NCBI GenBank assembly: GCA_016716905.1
Contig: JADJUS010000003.1
Coordinates: 682,001-746,000 of the forward strand
Length of the DNA stretch: 64,000 nucleotides
Direction: 5' to 3'
Origin: Acidobacteriota bacterium
GTDB taxonomy: Bacteria; Acidobacteriota; Vicinamibacteria; Vicinamibacterales; SCN-69-37
Part shown: one piece after another, positions 32,544 to 41,677 of the stretch
Position numbering within the stretch: the stretch's first letter is position 1
How the letters are laid out: every line of letters begins with the position of its first letter
The notes under the pieces: generated by a model
What the model was told of the DNA's origin: nothing
The model's database searches: none
Seen by the model: the letters and a program-made list of their open reading frames with translations, nothing else
Made by a program: the position numbers and the translations under genes

Positions 32544-34259
32544 ATGAGACGCACAGGAATCGCACTCCTGTTTTTGGCTGCCGTCGCTGCCCAGGTTGAA
32601 GGACAGGCGCCTGTTGCACCGCGCGTCACGCTGCAGGGCCGGGTCATCGCAAGGGGTTCTGGTAACCCGGTCGCTGATGCGCGGCTGGTGGCAGCGAAGG
32701 TGGGCGGGACGGTTGAAGACTACCGGACTACTACGTCGGACTCGAGCGGGCGGTTCGTCGTGCGCGACCTCTCACCGGGCAGCTATCGAGTCCACGCTGA
32801 TGCCGCAGGGTTCCTGCGGTCGGAGCACGGACGCACGCCCGTCGCATCGGCAGGCACTCCCATTGTTCTCGCCGAACGCAGCGCTGGGGCTGACGTGGTG
32901 GTGATGCTGACACCGACCGGCGTGATTGCCGGGCGCGTGACCGACCGTGGACGGCCCGCACGCAATGTTTGGGTGCGCGCATTGAAACCGACCTACCGCG
33001 ACGGTCAGCGCTTCCTGAACGTCGAAGAGTACGCCGTCACCGACGATCGTGGCGATTACCGCCTGTTCGGATTGTCGCCCGGCACCTTCTTTGTCAGCGC
33101 CATTCCCGCCGGCAGGCCACGGCTCGATGGTGAGGCGTTGGTGACCCAGGTGGTCCCGAGCAACGCCAACGGCAATCGGTCGGAGGTCCGCGCGCCCGCC
33201 ACACTGGACACCATCACTCCTGCGGCGTTCGAGACTGGCGTGTCTCCGGCGGTCTACTATCCGAACACGATGGACCCGGCGGCCGCCACCGGCATCGAGG
33301 TCGCGCCGGGCGCCACAGTGCTCGCGATTGATGTCGCGCTGACGCGCACCGCCACCTTCCGCGTGCGCGGGCGGATCAACACCCAGGGGCTCGCCGGCTC
33401 GCCGAGAGTGCGCGTCTCCGTGTTCCCGGCAGAGTCGGGGACCGCCTCGGCCATTCCGGGGATTGAAGTTCCCGTAGGTGATTTTGATCTGCCCGGTGTC
33501 CTACCGGGGCGATACCACCTGTCGGCGCAGATGCTGCCCGCTCCAGGAGAGCGTTCGGCTCCACTAGTGATGGCGCGTGTGCCGATTGAGGTGTGGGATC
33601 GCGATCTCGACGGCGTCGTCGCCCTGTTGCAGCCAGGCGTCAGCGTGTCGGGGCGCGTTCTGGTTGACGGAGCCCCGCCCGCAGCGGAGCAACTCCCAAG
33701 TATTCAACTGGTCGGGATGAACGGCTTGCCGGGCTCGAGTGCCAGGCGCGTTGATGCAGACGGTGCCTTCACGATCGAGAACGTGGCCATCGGCAACTAC
33801 CGCTGGCGCCTGATTCCTTTCGGAGGTGGGCTCAGGAATCCGCTCTGGGCGAAGACGGCCCTCTTCGGAGGCGACGATGTGTCGAACCGTTTTGTGAGCG
33901 TTGGAGCTGGTGCGGCCAGTAGCCGGTTCGAGGTCGATATCAGCACCCGAACGGCCACGCTCGAAGCCATCGTGATCGACGACCGCCGGCGTCCCATGGC
34001 GGGTGTTCTGGTGGTTGCCGTGCCGGAGCCCACGCGCAGGATGCACTCGGATGCCTATCGAAGCGGCGTGACGGATGCTGAGGGCCGAGTGAAGTTCGAG
34101 GGGATGGTGCCGGCGGCCTACGTGCTGTTTGCGACGGAGACCGTTCCGGCAGAGGCATGGCAGGACCCGGCGGTGTGGAAGCGCCACGATGGCAAAGGTC
34201 TGGCGGTCACACTTGTCGAAGCGGCCGCCCGGCTCGTTGAACTGAGGATCACGTCGTGA
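32544..34259 (+). CDS. Secreted protein with carboxypeptidase regulatory-like domains
   Basis: 571 aa from ATG 32544, the start that yields a signal peptide (MRRTGIALLFLAAVAAQVEG). At least three beta-sandwich repeats of the CarboxypepD-reg/CNA-B type are visible: VTLQGRVIARGSGNPVADA, GVIAGRVTDRGRPARNVWV and TATLEAIVIDDRRRPMAGV, each followed by a DxxGxY/F turn and an L-P/S-G-Y/T-F strand. Such modules act in adhesion or as structural parts of surface proteins; there is no catalytic domain. The next, similar gene overlaps its stop (GTGA). Confidence 0.8.
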   Translation: MRRTGIALLFLAAVAAQVEGQAPVAPRVTLQGRVIARGSGNPVADARLVAAKVGGTVEDYRTTTSDSSGRFVVRDLSPGSYRVHADAAGFLRSEHGRTPVASAGTPIVLAERSAGADVVVMLTPTGVIAGRVTDRGRPARNVWVRALKPTYRDGQRFLNVEEYAVTDDRGDYRLFGLSPGTFFVSAIPAGRPRLDGEALVTQVVPSNANGNRSEVRAPATLDTITPAAFETGVSPAVYYPNTMDPAAATGIEVAPGATVLAIDVALTRTATFRVRGRINTQGLAGSPRVRVSVFPAESGTASAIPGIEVPVGDFDLPGVLPGRYHLSAQMLPAPGERSAPLVMARVPIEVWDRDLDGVVALLQPGVSVSGRVLVDGAPPAAEQLPSIQLVGMNGLPGSSARRVDADGAFTIENVAIGNYRWRLIPFGGGLRNPLWAKTALFGGDDVSNRFVSVGAGAASSRFEVDISTRTATLEAIVIDDRRRPMAGVLVVAVPEPTRRMHSDAYRSGVTDAEGRVKFEGMVPAAYVLFATETVPAEAWQDPAVWKRHDGKGLAVTLVEAAARLVELRITS

Positions 34260-35071
34260 AGTTGATAGCACTCCTTCTGGCGATGGCGATGCTTCAATCG
34301 GTGGACGCCCAGGGGCCTGGCGGTACGGTCATTGATGCGCGGACGCAAGCGCCCATACCGTTCGCGCGCGTGTTGTTCGCCAAGGTCGATGCGCCCCTGG
34401 CTGGGGCCATCGTTGTTGAGACCGACGCGCAGGGGCGATTCTCCACGGCAAGCGTGCCGGCTGGCACGTTTCGCATCATCGCGGAACACGACGACCATCT
34501 GCGCGGATCGTATGGCGCGCCAGTGGCGATTGCGGCGGGCAAGGCCGACCGGATTTCGATCGCTCTCACGCCGATGGTGGTTCTCAGCGGCCGTGTGTTC
34601 AACGAGCACGGCGCCGCTGCCGCCAGAGTGTACGTCCGGGCGCATCGCGTGAGTGACAACGTGGTGAACGCGGAGACTGTGGCTGAGTCGCGCACAAACG
34701 ACCTCGGCGAGTACCGGTTGTTCGGCCTTGCGCCGGGAGCCTATGGGATCAGTGCCGAGCCCTACCTCGCGCCCAGTATTGGGACCGTGACATTGCCGGG
34801 CGCCACGACCGGTGCAAACGCACCGCGCTACATTGTGCCAACGCCGCCGTGTCCGGACTGCCGTGGTGAGGGACGAGGCACGCAGGGGCTCGCGGGATTG
34901 CTCAGTTCGGGAGCGTTCATCGATCCGCTCGCGCTGACCGGTCAGTCTTACCCGCGCGTGTACTTTCCCGGCGCTGTCGAGATCGCTCAGGCGAAGGTCG
35001 TGACGGCCGAGCCCGGAGCGCGCCTGGAAGGACTAGATATCCGCCTTGTCCTCATCGACCGTAACCGTTAG
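34256..35071 (+). CDS. Secreted carboxypeptidase regulatory-like protein
   Basis: 271 aa from GTG 34256 with a signal peptide (MKLIALLLAMAMLQSVDA). Two carboxypeptidase-regulatory-like modules (GGTVIDARTQAPIPFARV; VLSGRVFNEHGAAAARVYV) resemble those of the preceding protein, so the pair probably arose by duplication. A CPDC motif (TPPCPDCRG) follows. The coupled start suggests the two products are made in fixed proportion. Role unknown, presumably periplasmic or surface. Confidence 0.78.
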   Translation: MKLIALLLAMAMLQSVDAQGPGGTVIDARTQAPIPFARVLFAKVDAPLAGAIVVETDAQGRFSTASVPAGTFRIIAEHDDHLRGSYGAPVAIAAGKADRISIALTPMVVLSGRVFNEHGAAAARVYVRAHRVSDNVVNAETVAESRTNDLGEYRLFGLAPGAYGISAEPYLAPSIGTVTLPGATTGANAPRYIVPTPPCPDCRGEGRGTQGLAGLLSSGAFIDPLALTGQSYPRVYFPGAVEIAQAKVVTAEPGARLEGLDIRLVLIDRNR

Positions 35072-35122
35072 CCGAGAGGCGTAATCTGAATGCCGTGACC
35101 GGAAAGCCGCACCCGCGATTTC

Positions 35123-35151
35123 TTGCCATTTATATTCCACTGAACTATAGT
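35123..35151 (+). promoter_or_regulatory. Sigma70-type promoter for padR-ADOP, leaderless
   Basis: TTGCCA (35123-35128), a 17-bp spacer and TATAGT (35146-35151). The predicted start site coincides with the padR ATG at 35159, so the mRNA would have no 5' leader. PadR proteins usually autoregulate; no clear dyad is visible beyond the promoter. Confidence 0.6.
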
Positions 35152-35158
35152 CGGCCGC

Positions 35159-35497
35159 ATGCGAAAGACAACGCACGCGGAATCAGGACTCGCAGGCCCG
35201 GCACAACACGTGATGCTCGCCTTGGGAACGGATGCCCTTCACGGCTACGCCATCATGCAGGGCATCGCTGAACGCAGCGGCGGGCAGATTCGGCTGCTGC
35301 CCGGAACCCTCTACAGCACCCTCAAGAAGCTCCTCGCCGAAGGTCTGGTAGAGGAATGCGACCCGCCAAAGCAGGCGGATTCAGACGATGCCCGGCGTCG
35401 TTATTACCGCGTGACCAGGGAAGGGAAGGCCGCGATGAAGGCGCAGACTGAGAGACTGGCCCTGCTCGTGAAACTCGGTAAGGTGTTTGCTTCCTAG
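35159..35497 (+). CDS. PadR family transcriptional regulator
   Basis: 112 aa. The winged-helix is complete: LHGYAIMQGIAERSGGQIRLLPGTLYSTLKKLLAEGLVEE followed by a wing (RRRYYRVTREGK). PadR repressors of this short type are commonly paired with ADOP-type permeases in Acidobacteriota. The permease gene begins 12 nt downstream, so this is a two-gene operon with likely autoregulation. Confidence 0.93.
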   Translation: MRKTTHAESGLAGPAQHVMLALGTDALHGYAIMQGIAERSGGQIRLLPGTLYSTLKKLLAEGLVEECDPPKQADSDDARRRYYRVTREGKAAMKAQTERLALLVKLGKVFAS

Positions 35498-35508
35498 GGG
35501 AGTCCGCG

Positions 35509-38121
35509 ATGCCACGGTTTCTCGCCCGCATCGTTTCCGTCATTTTCTGGCTGGGGCCTGGAACGTTCCGTGATCGCTTCGGTCGCGAGATCGAGGACGG
35601 CATGGCGCGTGGCCTCGCGGATGCTGCCCACGCCGGGGGAGCGATGGCGATGCTGGGCTTCTGGGGGCGCGGCATCGGCGATGCACTGAAGACCGTGGCG
35701 CACGAACGGCGCAGTGCCGAAAGTGGGTTCGGCGGCGGACGGCCGTGGGCCGACCTCGGCGGCGACGTGAGGTATGCGTGGCGCGGCTGGCGACGGTCGC
35801 CGGGGTTCGCCGTGACGGTCATCCTGACGCTCGCCCTTGGCCTTGGCCTCGCGTCCGCCATTTTCTCGTTCGCAGACGGCTACCTCTTCAGGCCGTTGCC
35901 CTTTCCCGGAAGCGAGCGCGCGTATCTCGTGCGCGATCCCAACGCAGCCATCGCATCGGCCCTGCGTGCGTCCGATGTGGTCGCCCTCCGTCAGAGCCCG
36001 GTCGGCGAGTACGGATTCGTCGAGTGGAGCATGGCAGACATCTCCGGAGATCTGGTCCTTGGGGATCGTCGAGTAGTCGTGTCGAGTTACGAAGTCAGCC
36101 CTGGGTTCCGCCAGACTTTGAGACTCCCTCTTGTTGCCGGCCGCGATTTCACCGCTGACGATCACGTCGCCGGGGCGCCATTGGTGGCGTGGCTGACGGA
36201 CCGTGTCTGGCGCACCGCGTTTCATCGCGATGCCGCCGTGCTTGGCAGGTCTCTTCGTATCGAGTGGCCCGAGGGGCATGTGGATGTCCTGGTCGTCGGA
36301 ATTCTCGGGCCCGAGGTCGCGTCGTTTGATCTGAACAACCGGCCTCCCGACCTGGTCATACCGGTTCAGGGGCCTCCTCGGGTCGGCCCCAATCTGCTGT
36401 CGTTTCCGATGGTGCTGCTGCCTGAGGGTGTGACTACCGAGCAGGCGGGGGAGCGCATTGGTGCGACGTTGCAGGCCGTGGCGCCCGTCGCGGATGGCCG
36501 TCCGAGAGTGGTCCGTCTGGAATCCGTCCTCGAAGTGCAAGTGGCAGGCGGAAAGCCCACGGCGAAGGTCTTCCTGGCTGGCGCGCTACTGGTGCTCCTG
36601 CTCGCGACGATGAACTTGATCCACTTGCTGCTGAGCCGGGCCACCGCGCGGGCGTCCGAGATCGCGACCCGTGCCGCCCTTGGCGCCAGTCGGTGGCGAG
36701 TCGTGCGGGTCTTTGTGACAGAGAGTCTGATGTTCGGCGTCTGCGGCAGTGGCGCGGGCTTGCTGCTGGGGCGGGGACTCTCGTGGTGGATCGCGTCTCG
36801 TATGCCGGAGTTCCCAACGGCGGGCCGCAACTTGTCGCTCGTCCCGATGTTGTTCGATGAACGCGCGGTGATAGTCGCGGTGACGCTGGGCCTCACGGTG
36901 GCAGTGGCGGGTGGCCTCTGGCCCGCATTACTTGCGATGCGCGGCCCCCTCATGCGGCAGGAGCGGTCCGATGGTCGGGTGCGGCGCTCCGCGTCAGGCC
37001 GGATGGCCCGGACGATGCTGGTCTCTGAACTCACCGTCGCGTCGGTCGTCGTCATCGGCGCGGTGTTTGTGGGGCTTGGGATCTATCGGTATCTCAACCA
37101 ACCGTTGGGCTATCAGATGGAGGATCGCTTTCAGGTGTTCGTGACAGGTGCCAATGGCCGTTCCGCCACAGGCCCTGACGCCCGGGCCGCACTGGCCGCG
37201 GTTGGTCAGGTCGGTGGCGTCGCTGCGGCGGCACTTAAGCATGGGGGTGCCTTTGACGGTGTCTTGGTACCTTCAAGCACGGTCGATCTATCCGAGGTGT
37301 CACGAGTGTCCGTGACTGCCGGCTACTTCGAGGCCTGGGGTATCGGCATTCGGGCAGGGCGTTCGTTCTCCGCGTCCGAGTACCCGGACAACGGATCGGT
37401 GGCCATGGTCAGCGTACCGTTCGCCGAGCGGCTGTGGCCTGGAGGCAGCGCACTCGGACAATCCATCAGAGCGGGCGGGCATCTCCGTCAAGTCATCGGC
37501 GTCACTGAGCCGCTGAGGTGGCAGTTGGACGTTGAGCCCGAGGCAATCGTGTATGTTCCTGCTGCAGGCCAACAGGGCGCAACATACGTAATCGCTTTCA
37601 TCCCTGGCGCAAAGACGGAGAGTATCGGACCACTCTTGTCTGCCGCTGTGGCGCGTGCCTTGCCTGCCGCCAAGGTCACGGTTCGTCCGGTCACCTTCGG
37701 CAGCATGCTCGAGCGCGGAGCGGGCGAAGCACGATTCCAGGGGCCTGTGGTCATTGCGTTCGGCATCCTCGCCGCCACGCTCGCCGGCATCGGCGTCTTC
37801 GGCCTGGTCTCATACCTCGTCGAACAGCGCACGCGCGAGTTCGGCATCCGCATGGCGCTTGGTGCGAAGTTGCAGGACATCTGGCGCACGGTGATGCGCG
37901 AGTCACTGCAACCAACCGTCATCGGTCTCACACTTGGGTCGGCCGGGGCCCTTGCCCTCGAGTCCATGGTGCAATCCAGCATCTTCGGCTGGAAGTCCAG
38001 CGGCCCCGCCTCAATCGCCATCGTCGCTATCGGGCTACTGGCGGTGGCGGTTGTCGCCGCGCTGGTGCCGGCCGGCCGCGCCGCGCGCGTGGACCCGGCA
38101 AAGACGCTGCGGGCAGAGTAG
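35509..38121 (+). CDS. ADOP family MacB/FtsX-like permease
   Basis: 870 aa. A short N-terminal part (FRDRFGREIEDGMA) is followed by the acidobacterial duplicated orphan permease pattern: DVRYAWRGWRRSPGFAVTVI with the first helix, a MacB-like periplasmic domain, three FtsX-type helices, then the same arrangement repeated, ending GRAARVDPAKTLRAE. Such permeases lack a linked ATPase; export of small molecules or a signalling role has been proposed but not shown. It is cotranscribed with padR. A C-terminal duplicate remnant lies at 31932-32114. Confidence 0.92.
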   Translation: MPRFLARIVSVIFWLGPGTFRDRFGREIEDGMARGLADAAHAGGAMAMLGFWGRGIGDALKTVAHERRSAESGFGGGRPWADLGGDVRYAWRGWRRSPGFAVTVILTLALGLGLASAIFSFADGYLFRPLPFPGSERAYLVRDPNAAIASALRASDVVALRQSPVGEYGFVEWSMADISGDLVLGDRRVVVSSYEVSPGFRQTLRLPLVAGRDFTADDHVAGAPLVAWLTDRVWRTAFHRDAAVLGRSLRIEWPEGHVDVLVVGILGPEVASFDLNNRPPDLVIPVQGPPRVGPNLLSFPMVLLPEGVTTEQAGERIGATLQAVAPVADGRPRVVRLESVLEVQVAGGKPTAKVFLAGALLVLLLATMNLIHLLLSRATARASEIATRAALGASRWRVVRVFVTESLMFGVCGSGAGLLLGRGLSWWIASRMPEFPTAGRNLSLVPMLFDERAVIVAVTLGLTVAVAGGLWPALLAMRGPLMRQERSDGRVRRSASGRMARTMLVSELTVASVVVIGAVFVGLGIYRYLNQPLGYQMEDRFQVFVTGANGRSATGPDARAALAAVGQVGGVAAAALKHGGAFDGVLVPSSTVDLSEVSRVSVTAGYFEAWGIGIRAGRSFSASEYPDNGSVAMVSVPFAERLWPGGSALGQSIRAGGHLRQVIGVTEPLRWQLDVEPEAIVYVPAAGQQGATYVIAFIPGAKTESIGPLLSAAVARALPAAKVTVRPVTFGSMLERGAGEARFQGPVVIAFGILAATLAGIGVFGLVSYLVEQRTREFGIRMALGAKLQDIWRTVMRESLQPTVIGLTLGSAGALALESMVQSSIFGWKSSGPASIAIVAIGLLAVAVVAALVPAGRAARVDPAKTLRAE

Positions 38122-38128
38122 TCCCGGG

Positions 38129-38182
38129 GTCCAGGGTCCAGCGTCCAGAGTTCGTGGTGCCGCTCCGCGGAGCTTCTTTGGT
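38129..38182. repeat. GTCCAGGGT words plus hairpin after the ADOP gene
   Basis: The unit GGTGCCGCTCCGCGGAGCTT matches the one before the secreted-protein gene (32488-32510). It immediately follows the permease stop and may serve as a terminator. Confidence 0.55.
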
Positions 38183-38223
38183 CGTCCGTCGGAGGGCAGG
38201 GCCTTTAGGCCGTGCTGTCAGCG

Positions 38224-38494
38224 CCCTGCCGAAGACCGTGGCCCTGCGGGCGGCGGCGATTAGGAGCGGTGCGATGGGTGCAGCATGAAGACTGGCGGGT
38301 GAGGCCGCGGCGTTTCGAGCGCAGCGACGGCGGGGTGCGGAAGGGAGCCGCATTAGGAGCAAGCGACCAGCGGCAGCGGGAAACGCAAGGCGTCATCCGC
38401 CAGTCTTCGAGCACCGCTCCGTAGCCGCTGCCCGCAGGGCCACGGTCTTCGGCAGGTCCAAGATCCTCGGCCTTGAGGATCAGGCCGAGCTACG
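38224..38494 (-). mobile_element. MITE-like element, copy B (inverted)
   Basis: Read on the minus strand it starts CGTAGCTCGGCCTGATCC and ends CGGTCTTCGGCAGGG, matching copy A along its whole length with scattered substitutions, including the internal words CTTGCTCCTAATGCGGC and CACCGCTCCTAATCGCC. The two copies bracket the secreted-protein/padR/ADOP block. With the flanking repeat it accounts for the 38122-38569 spacer. Confidence 0.82.
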
Positions 38495-38557
38495 TTCTCG
38501 GAAGAACCGGACTGCAGGGGAGCGCTTTTGTCTGCCCCTGCAAGACCCAGACCAAGC

Positions 38558-38563
38558 TAAAAT
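38558..38563 (+). promoter_or_regulatory. Possible -10 hexamer of mgtE
   Basis: TAAAAT sits six bases before the mgtE ATG; start of transcription would fall on the ATG. No -35 match. Confidence 0.3.
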
Positions 38564-38569
38564 GGCCGG

Positions 38570-39949
38570 ATGGCGGTGCCGCGCAGGAATGATCTCGTGC
38601 TGGAGTCGGTCCGGCGCCTGCTCCGCATGGGGGCCACGGCCAACCTCCTCAACCTGCTCCAGAAGCAGCACCCGGCCGATCTCGCCCAGGTTTTTGCTGA
38701 ACTGAACGAACGCGATTGCCACGCGGTCTTTAACGTCCTGGTCGAGCGCAACGGGAAACTGGCCGTTGAGGCGCTCAGCGAATATGGCCCCGAAAAGGGC
38801 TCACTCCTCCTCGCCGATCGTCCGGCCGAAGAAATCGCCCGCCTCGTCCAGGAGATTCCGTCCGACGACGCGGCGGCACTGATCGATTATCTGCCTGAAG
38901 AACTGTCCGCGGTCGTCCTGGAACTCATCCGTCCGAAGCCCGGTGGTGGCCCGTCCGAGTTGCTCGACTACGAAGAGCAGACCGCCGGCCGGTTGATGAA
39001 TCCGAACGTGTTCGCGCTGCCGGAAGACCTCACCGCCGGCGAAGCGATCACTGCGATCCAGACCGGGCGCGACGTCGAGATGGTGTTCTACCTCTACGTC
39101 GTTGACGAACGACGGCACCTGGTGGGCGTCACGTCGTTGCGGCGACTCATCCTCGTGTCACCCGACACGCCGCTCAAGCGCATCATGACCTCCGACGTCT
39201 ACAGCGCGCGCGTGGACACGGACCAGGAAGAAGTGGCGCGTCGCGTCGCGTCGTACAACCTGCTGGCGATTCCGGTCGTTGATCCCGAAAACAAACTCGT
39301 CGGCGTCATTACGGTAGACGACGTAATTGATATTTTGAAGGATGAGGCGACCGAGGACGTCTTCCGGCTCGCCGGCGTCTCCACGTTCGACGGCGTTCTG
39401 TCAGCGCCATTTGAGTCGCTGAAACGCCGCATGCCCTGGCTGCTCGTGAACCTGTTGACGGCGTTTGGCGCTGCGTGGGTCGTGAGCCGATTCGAAGCCA
39501 CGATCACACAAGTAGTCGCGCTGAGCTTCCTGATGCCCATCGTTGCCGGCATGGGCGGCAATGCCGCCACGCAGACGCTGGCCGTCATCGTGCGCGGTAT
39601 CGCGCTCGGCGAATTGACCTGGAGCAACGCGCGCCAGGCGTTGATGAAGGAAGCCCTCGTCGGCCTGGGCAACGGCATCGCACTCGGACTGGTGGCCACG
39701 CTTGGCGCGTGGGCTCTGACGGGCGACTGGGCGCTCGGAGCCATTCTGGGCCTCGCCATGGTCATCAACATGTTCATCGCGGCCACGGCCGGCACGCTGA
39801 TTCCGTTGGGCCTGCGCGCCGCCAAAGTCGATCCCGCCCTCGCGTCATCGGTGTTCATCACCACGTTGACCGACGTCTTCGGGTTCCTCGCGTTCCTGGG
39901 CCTCGCCACGCTCTTCCTGAGGTTCCTGCACATCGCGCCGGTGCCATGA
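38570..39949 (+). CDS. mgtE: Magnesium transporter MgtE
   Basis: 459 aa. Domain order is MgtE-N superhelix (residues 1-130, with ADLAQVFAELNERD and EIPSDDAAALIDYLPEE), two CBS domains (about 135-260, NLLAIPVVDPENKLVGVITVDD) and a five-helix membrane domain with the conserved MPIVAGMGGNAATQTLAV pore segment. MgtE is a Mg2+-gated channel. A second Mg/Co transporter, CorA, is at 47047. Part of the 3' end is close to recO (52 nt). Confidence 0.95.
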   Translation: MAVPRRNDLVLESVRRLLRMGATANLLNLLQKQHPADLAQVFAELNERDCHAVFNVLVERNGKLAVEALSEYGPEKGSLLLADRPAEEIARLVQEIPSDDAAALIDYLPEELSAVVLELIRPKPGGGPSELLDYEEQTAGRLMNPNVFALPEDLTAGEAITAIQTGRDVEMVFYLYVVDERRHLVGVTSLRRLILVSPDTPLKRIMTSDVYSARVDTDQEEVARRVASYNLLAIPVVDPENKLVGVITVDDVIDILKDEATEDVFRLAGVSTFDGVLSAPFESLKRRMPWLLVNLLTAFGAAWVVSRFEATITQVVALSFLMPIVAGMGGNAATQTLAVIVRGIALGELTWSNARQALMKEALVGLGNGIALGLVATLGAWALTGDWALGAILGLAMVINMFIAATAGTLIPLGLRAAKVDPALASSVFITTLTDVFGFLAFLGLATLFLRFLHIAPVP

Positions 39950-40001
39950 GAGCCGGGGATGCGGGCCAACGGAGTATGATCGATCGGTTGCGGTCGTAGG
40001 C

Positions 40002-40766
40002 ATGCGCACCCATGTGGCCGAGGCCATCGTCTTGCGCACCTACCGCTATGGTGAGGCGGACCGGATTGTAGTGTTCCTGACCGAGGACCGGGGCAAGAAA
40101 CGCGGTGTGGCGAAAAATGCCACGAATTCGCGCAGGCGGTTTGGCGGGGCACTGGAGCCGTTTACGCGCGGCCGGGTGTCGTATGTGGAGCGTGAAGGGC
40201 GCGAGTTGGTACGACTCGATCGGATCGAACCTATCGATGGCCCAATGAGGGCGGCTGAAGGCCGGGCCGACGACCAGGCGGCACAAGTGCTGGGCCACGC
40301 CAGCTACTTTGCCGAACTCCTCGACGAATGGGCGCCCGACGCCATGGCGAACGAACGCCTGTTCCGGCTGGGCGCGTCGGTCGGGGCGGCATTGTGCAGA
40401 GGTGGGTCGGTGGAAAGCCTCGCGCGGTACTTCGAGTATTGGCTCCTGCGGCTCGAAGGCGTCTATCCGTCGCTTGATTGCTGCGCGCGTTGCGGCCGAT
40501 CGCTCGACGACGGGGCGGTGCTGGTCACAGGGGAGTGGCACATGGTGTGTGGGCAGTGTGGCACCGGGTCGCTGAGAGTCTCGCGAGCGGCGATGGGCTT
40601 GCTGCGGCGAGCGGCAACGGCCACGCCCGCCGCGGTGACGGATGCCGGCGCTGATGCCGGCACGTTGCGTGAACTCGAAGCGGTGCATGCGCGATTGATT
40701 GCGATGCACCTGGAAAAAGATTTGCGATCGGCGCGAGTGGTAAGGGAATTGAGGCCGCAGTTGTGA
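40002..40766 (+). CDS. recO: DNA repair protein RecO
   Basis: 254 aa. The N-terminal OB fold begins AEAIVLRTYRYGEADRIVVFL, followed by the helical domain and a four-cysteine zinc site (CCARCGRSLDD ... VCGQCG). RecO loads RecA onto SSB-coated DNA in the RecFOR pathway. glyQ starts within its stop codon (GTGA), so it belongs to the glyQS transcription unit. Confidence 0.95.
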   Translation: MRTHVAEAIVLRTYRYGEADRIVVFLTEDRGKKRGVAKNATNSRRRFGGALEPFTRGRVSYVEREGRELVRLDRIEPIDGPMRAAEGRADDQAAQVLGHASYFAELLDEWAPDAMANERLFRLGASVGAALCRGGSVESLARYFEYWLLRLEGVYPSLDCCARCGRSLDDGAVLVTGEWHMVCGQCGTGSLRVSRAAMGLLRRAATATPAAVTDAGADAGTLRELEAVHARLIAMHLEKDLRSARVVRELRPQL

Positions 40767-41677
40767 CGTTTCAAGATCTGATCTCCAAACTTTCAGACTA
40801 TTGGTCGGCGCAGGGGTGCCTGATTCAGCAGCCGATGGACACCGAGATGGGGGCAGGCACCATGCACCCGGAGACGTTCCTGCGTGTGCTCGGTCCCGCT
40901 GCGTGGAATGTGGCCTACGTCCAGCCCTGCCGCCGGCCCGCCGATGGCCGGTTCGGCGAAAACCCGAACCGCCTGCTCAAGCACCATCAGTTCCAGGTCA
41001 TCCTCAAACCCGCGCCAGACGATGTGCAGGACCTGTATCTGCAGAGCCTGGAGGCGTGCGGCATTGATCTGCGGGCGCATGACGTGCGTTTTGAAGAGGA
41101 CAACTGGGAATCACCCACGCTGGGCGCGTGGGGTATTGGCTGGCAGGTGCTGTACGACGGACTCGAGATCACGCAGTTCACGTACTTCCAGCAAGCCGGC
41201 GGCATTGATCTGGCGCCCGTCGCGGTGGAGCTGACCTACGGGTTGGAACGGTTCGCGATGTCGCTGCAGGGGGTGGATAACCTGTTTGACCTGGAGTGGG
41301 CGCGGGGCGTGAAGTACGGCACCGTGCGGCTGCGCGACGAGGTGGAGCAGTCGAAATACGCGTTCGCGCATGTGACGATGCCGGATGGCGAGTTCGGGCA
41401 GTTTCACCGCAATCTGTTTACGCAGTACTACGACTTTGCCTGGGCGCTGTTGAAGTCGGGCCTGGCGTTGCCGGCGCTCGACTACTGCCTCAAGTGTTCC
41501 CATGCGTTCAACCTGCTCGACTCGAGCGGCAGCATCGGCGTCACGGAACGGACGTCCTACATCCTGCGCGTCCGCCAACTCGCTGTGGCCATCGCGAAAG
41601 CCTGGACGACGGATCCGATGGTGCAGACCGACCCACCTGTGGTGAGCGACCGAAGGGAGTCGAACCATGGATCGTGA
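40763..41677 (+). CDS. glyQ: Glycyl-tRNA synthetase alpha subunit
   Basis: 304 aa from GTG 40763. It has the alpha-subunit hallmarks GCLIQQPMDTEMGAGTMHP, NVAYVQPCRRPADGRFGENP, LKHHQFQVILKP and FEEDNWESPTLGAWGIGW. It forms the class II catalytic part of the alpha2-beta2 enzyme. The glyS ATG lies 11 nt before its stop, so subunits are coupled. Confidence 0.97.
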   Translation: MTFQDLISKLSDYWSAQGCLIQQPMDTEMGAGTMHPETFLRVLGPAAWNVAYVQPCRRPADGRFGENPNRLLKHHQFQVILKPAPDDVQDLYLQSLEACGIDLRAHDVRFEEDNWESPTLGAWGIGWQVLYDGLEITQFTYFQQAGGIDLAPVAVELTYGLERFAMSLQGVDNLFDLEWARGVKYGTVRLRDEVEQSKYAFAHVTMPDGEFGQFHRNLFTQYYDFAWALLKSGLALPALDYCLKCSHAFNLLDSSGSIGVTERTSYILRVRQLAVAIAKAWTTDPMVQTDPPVVSDRRESNHGS

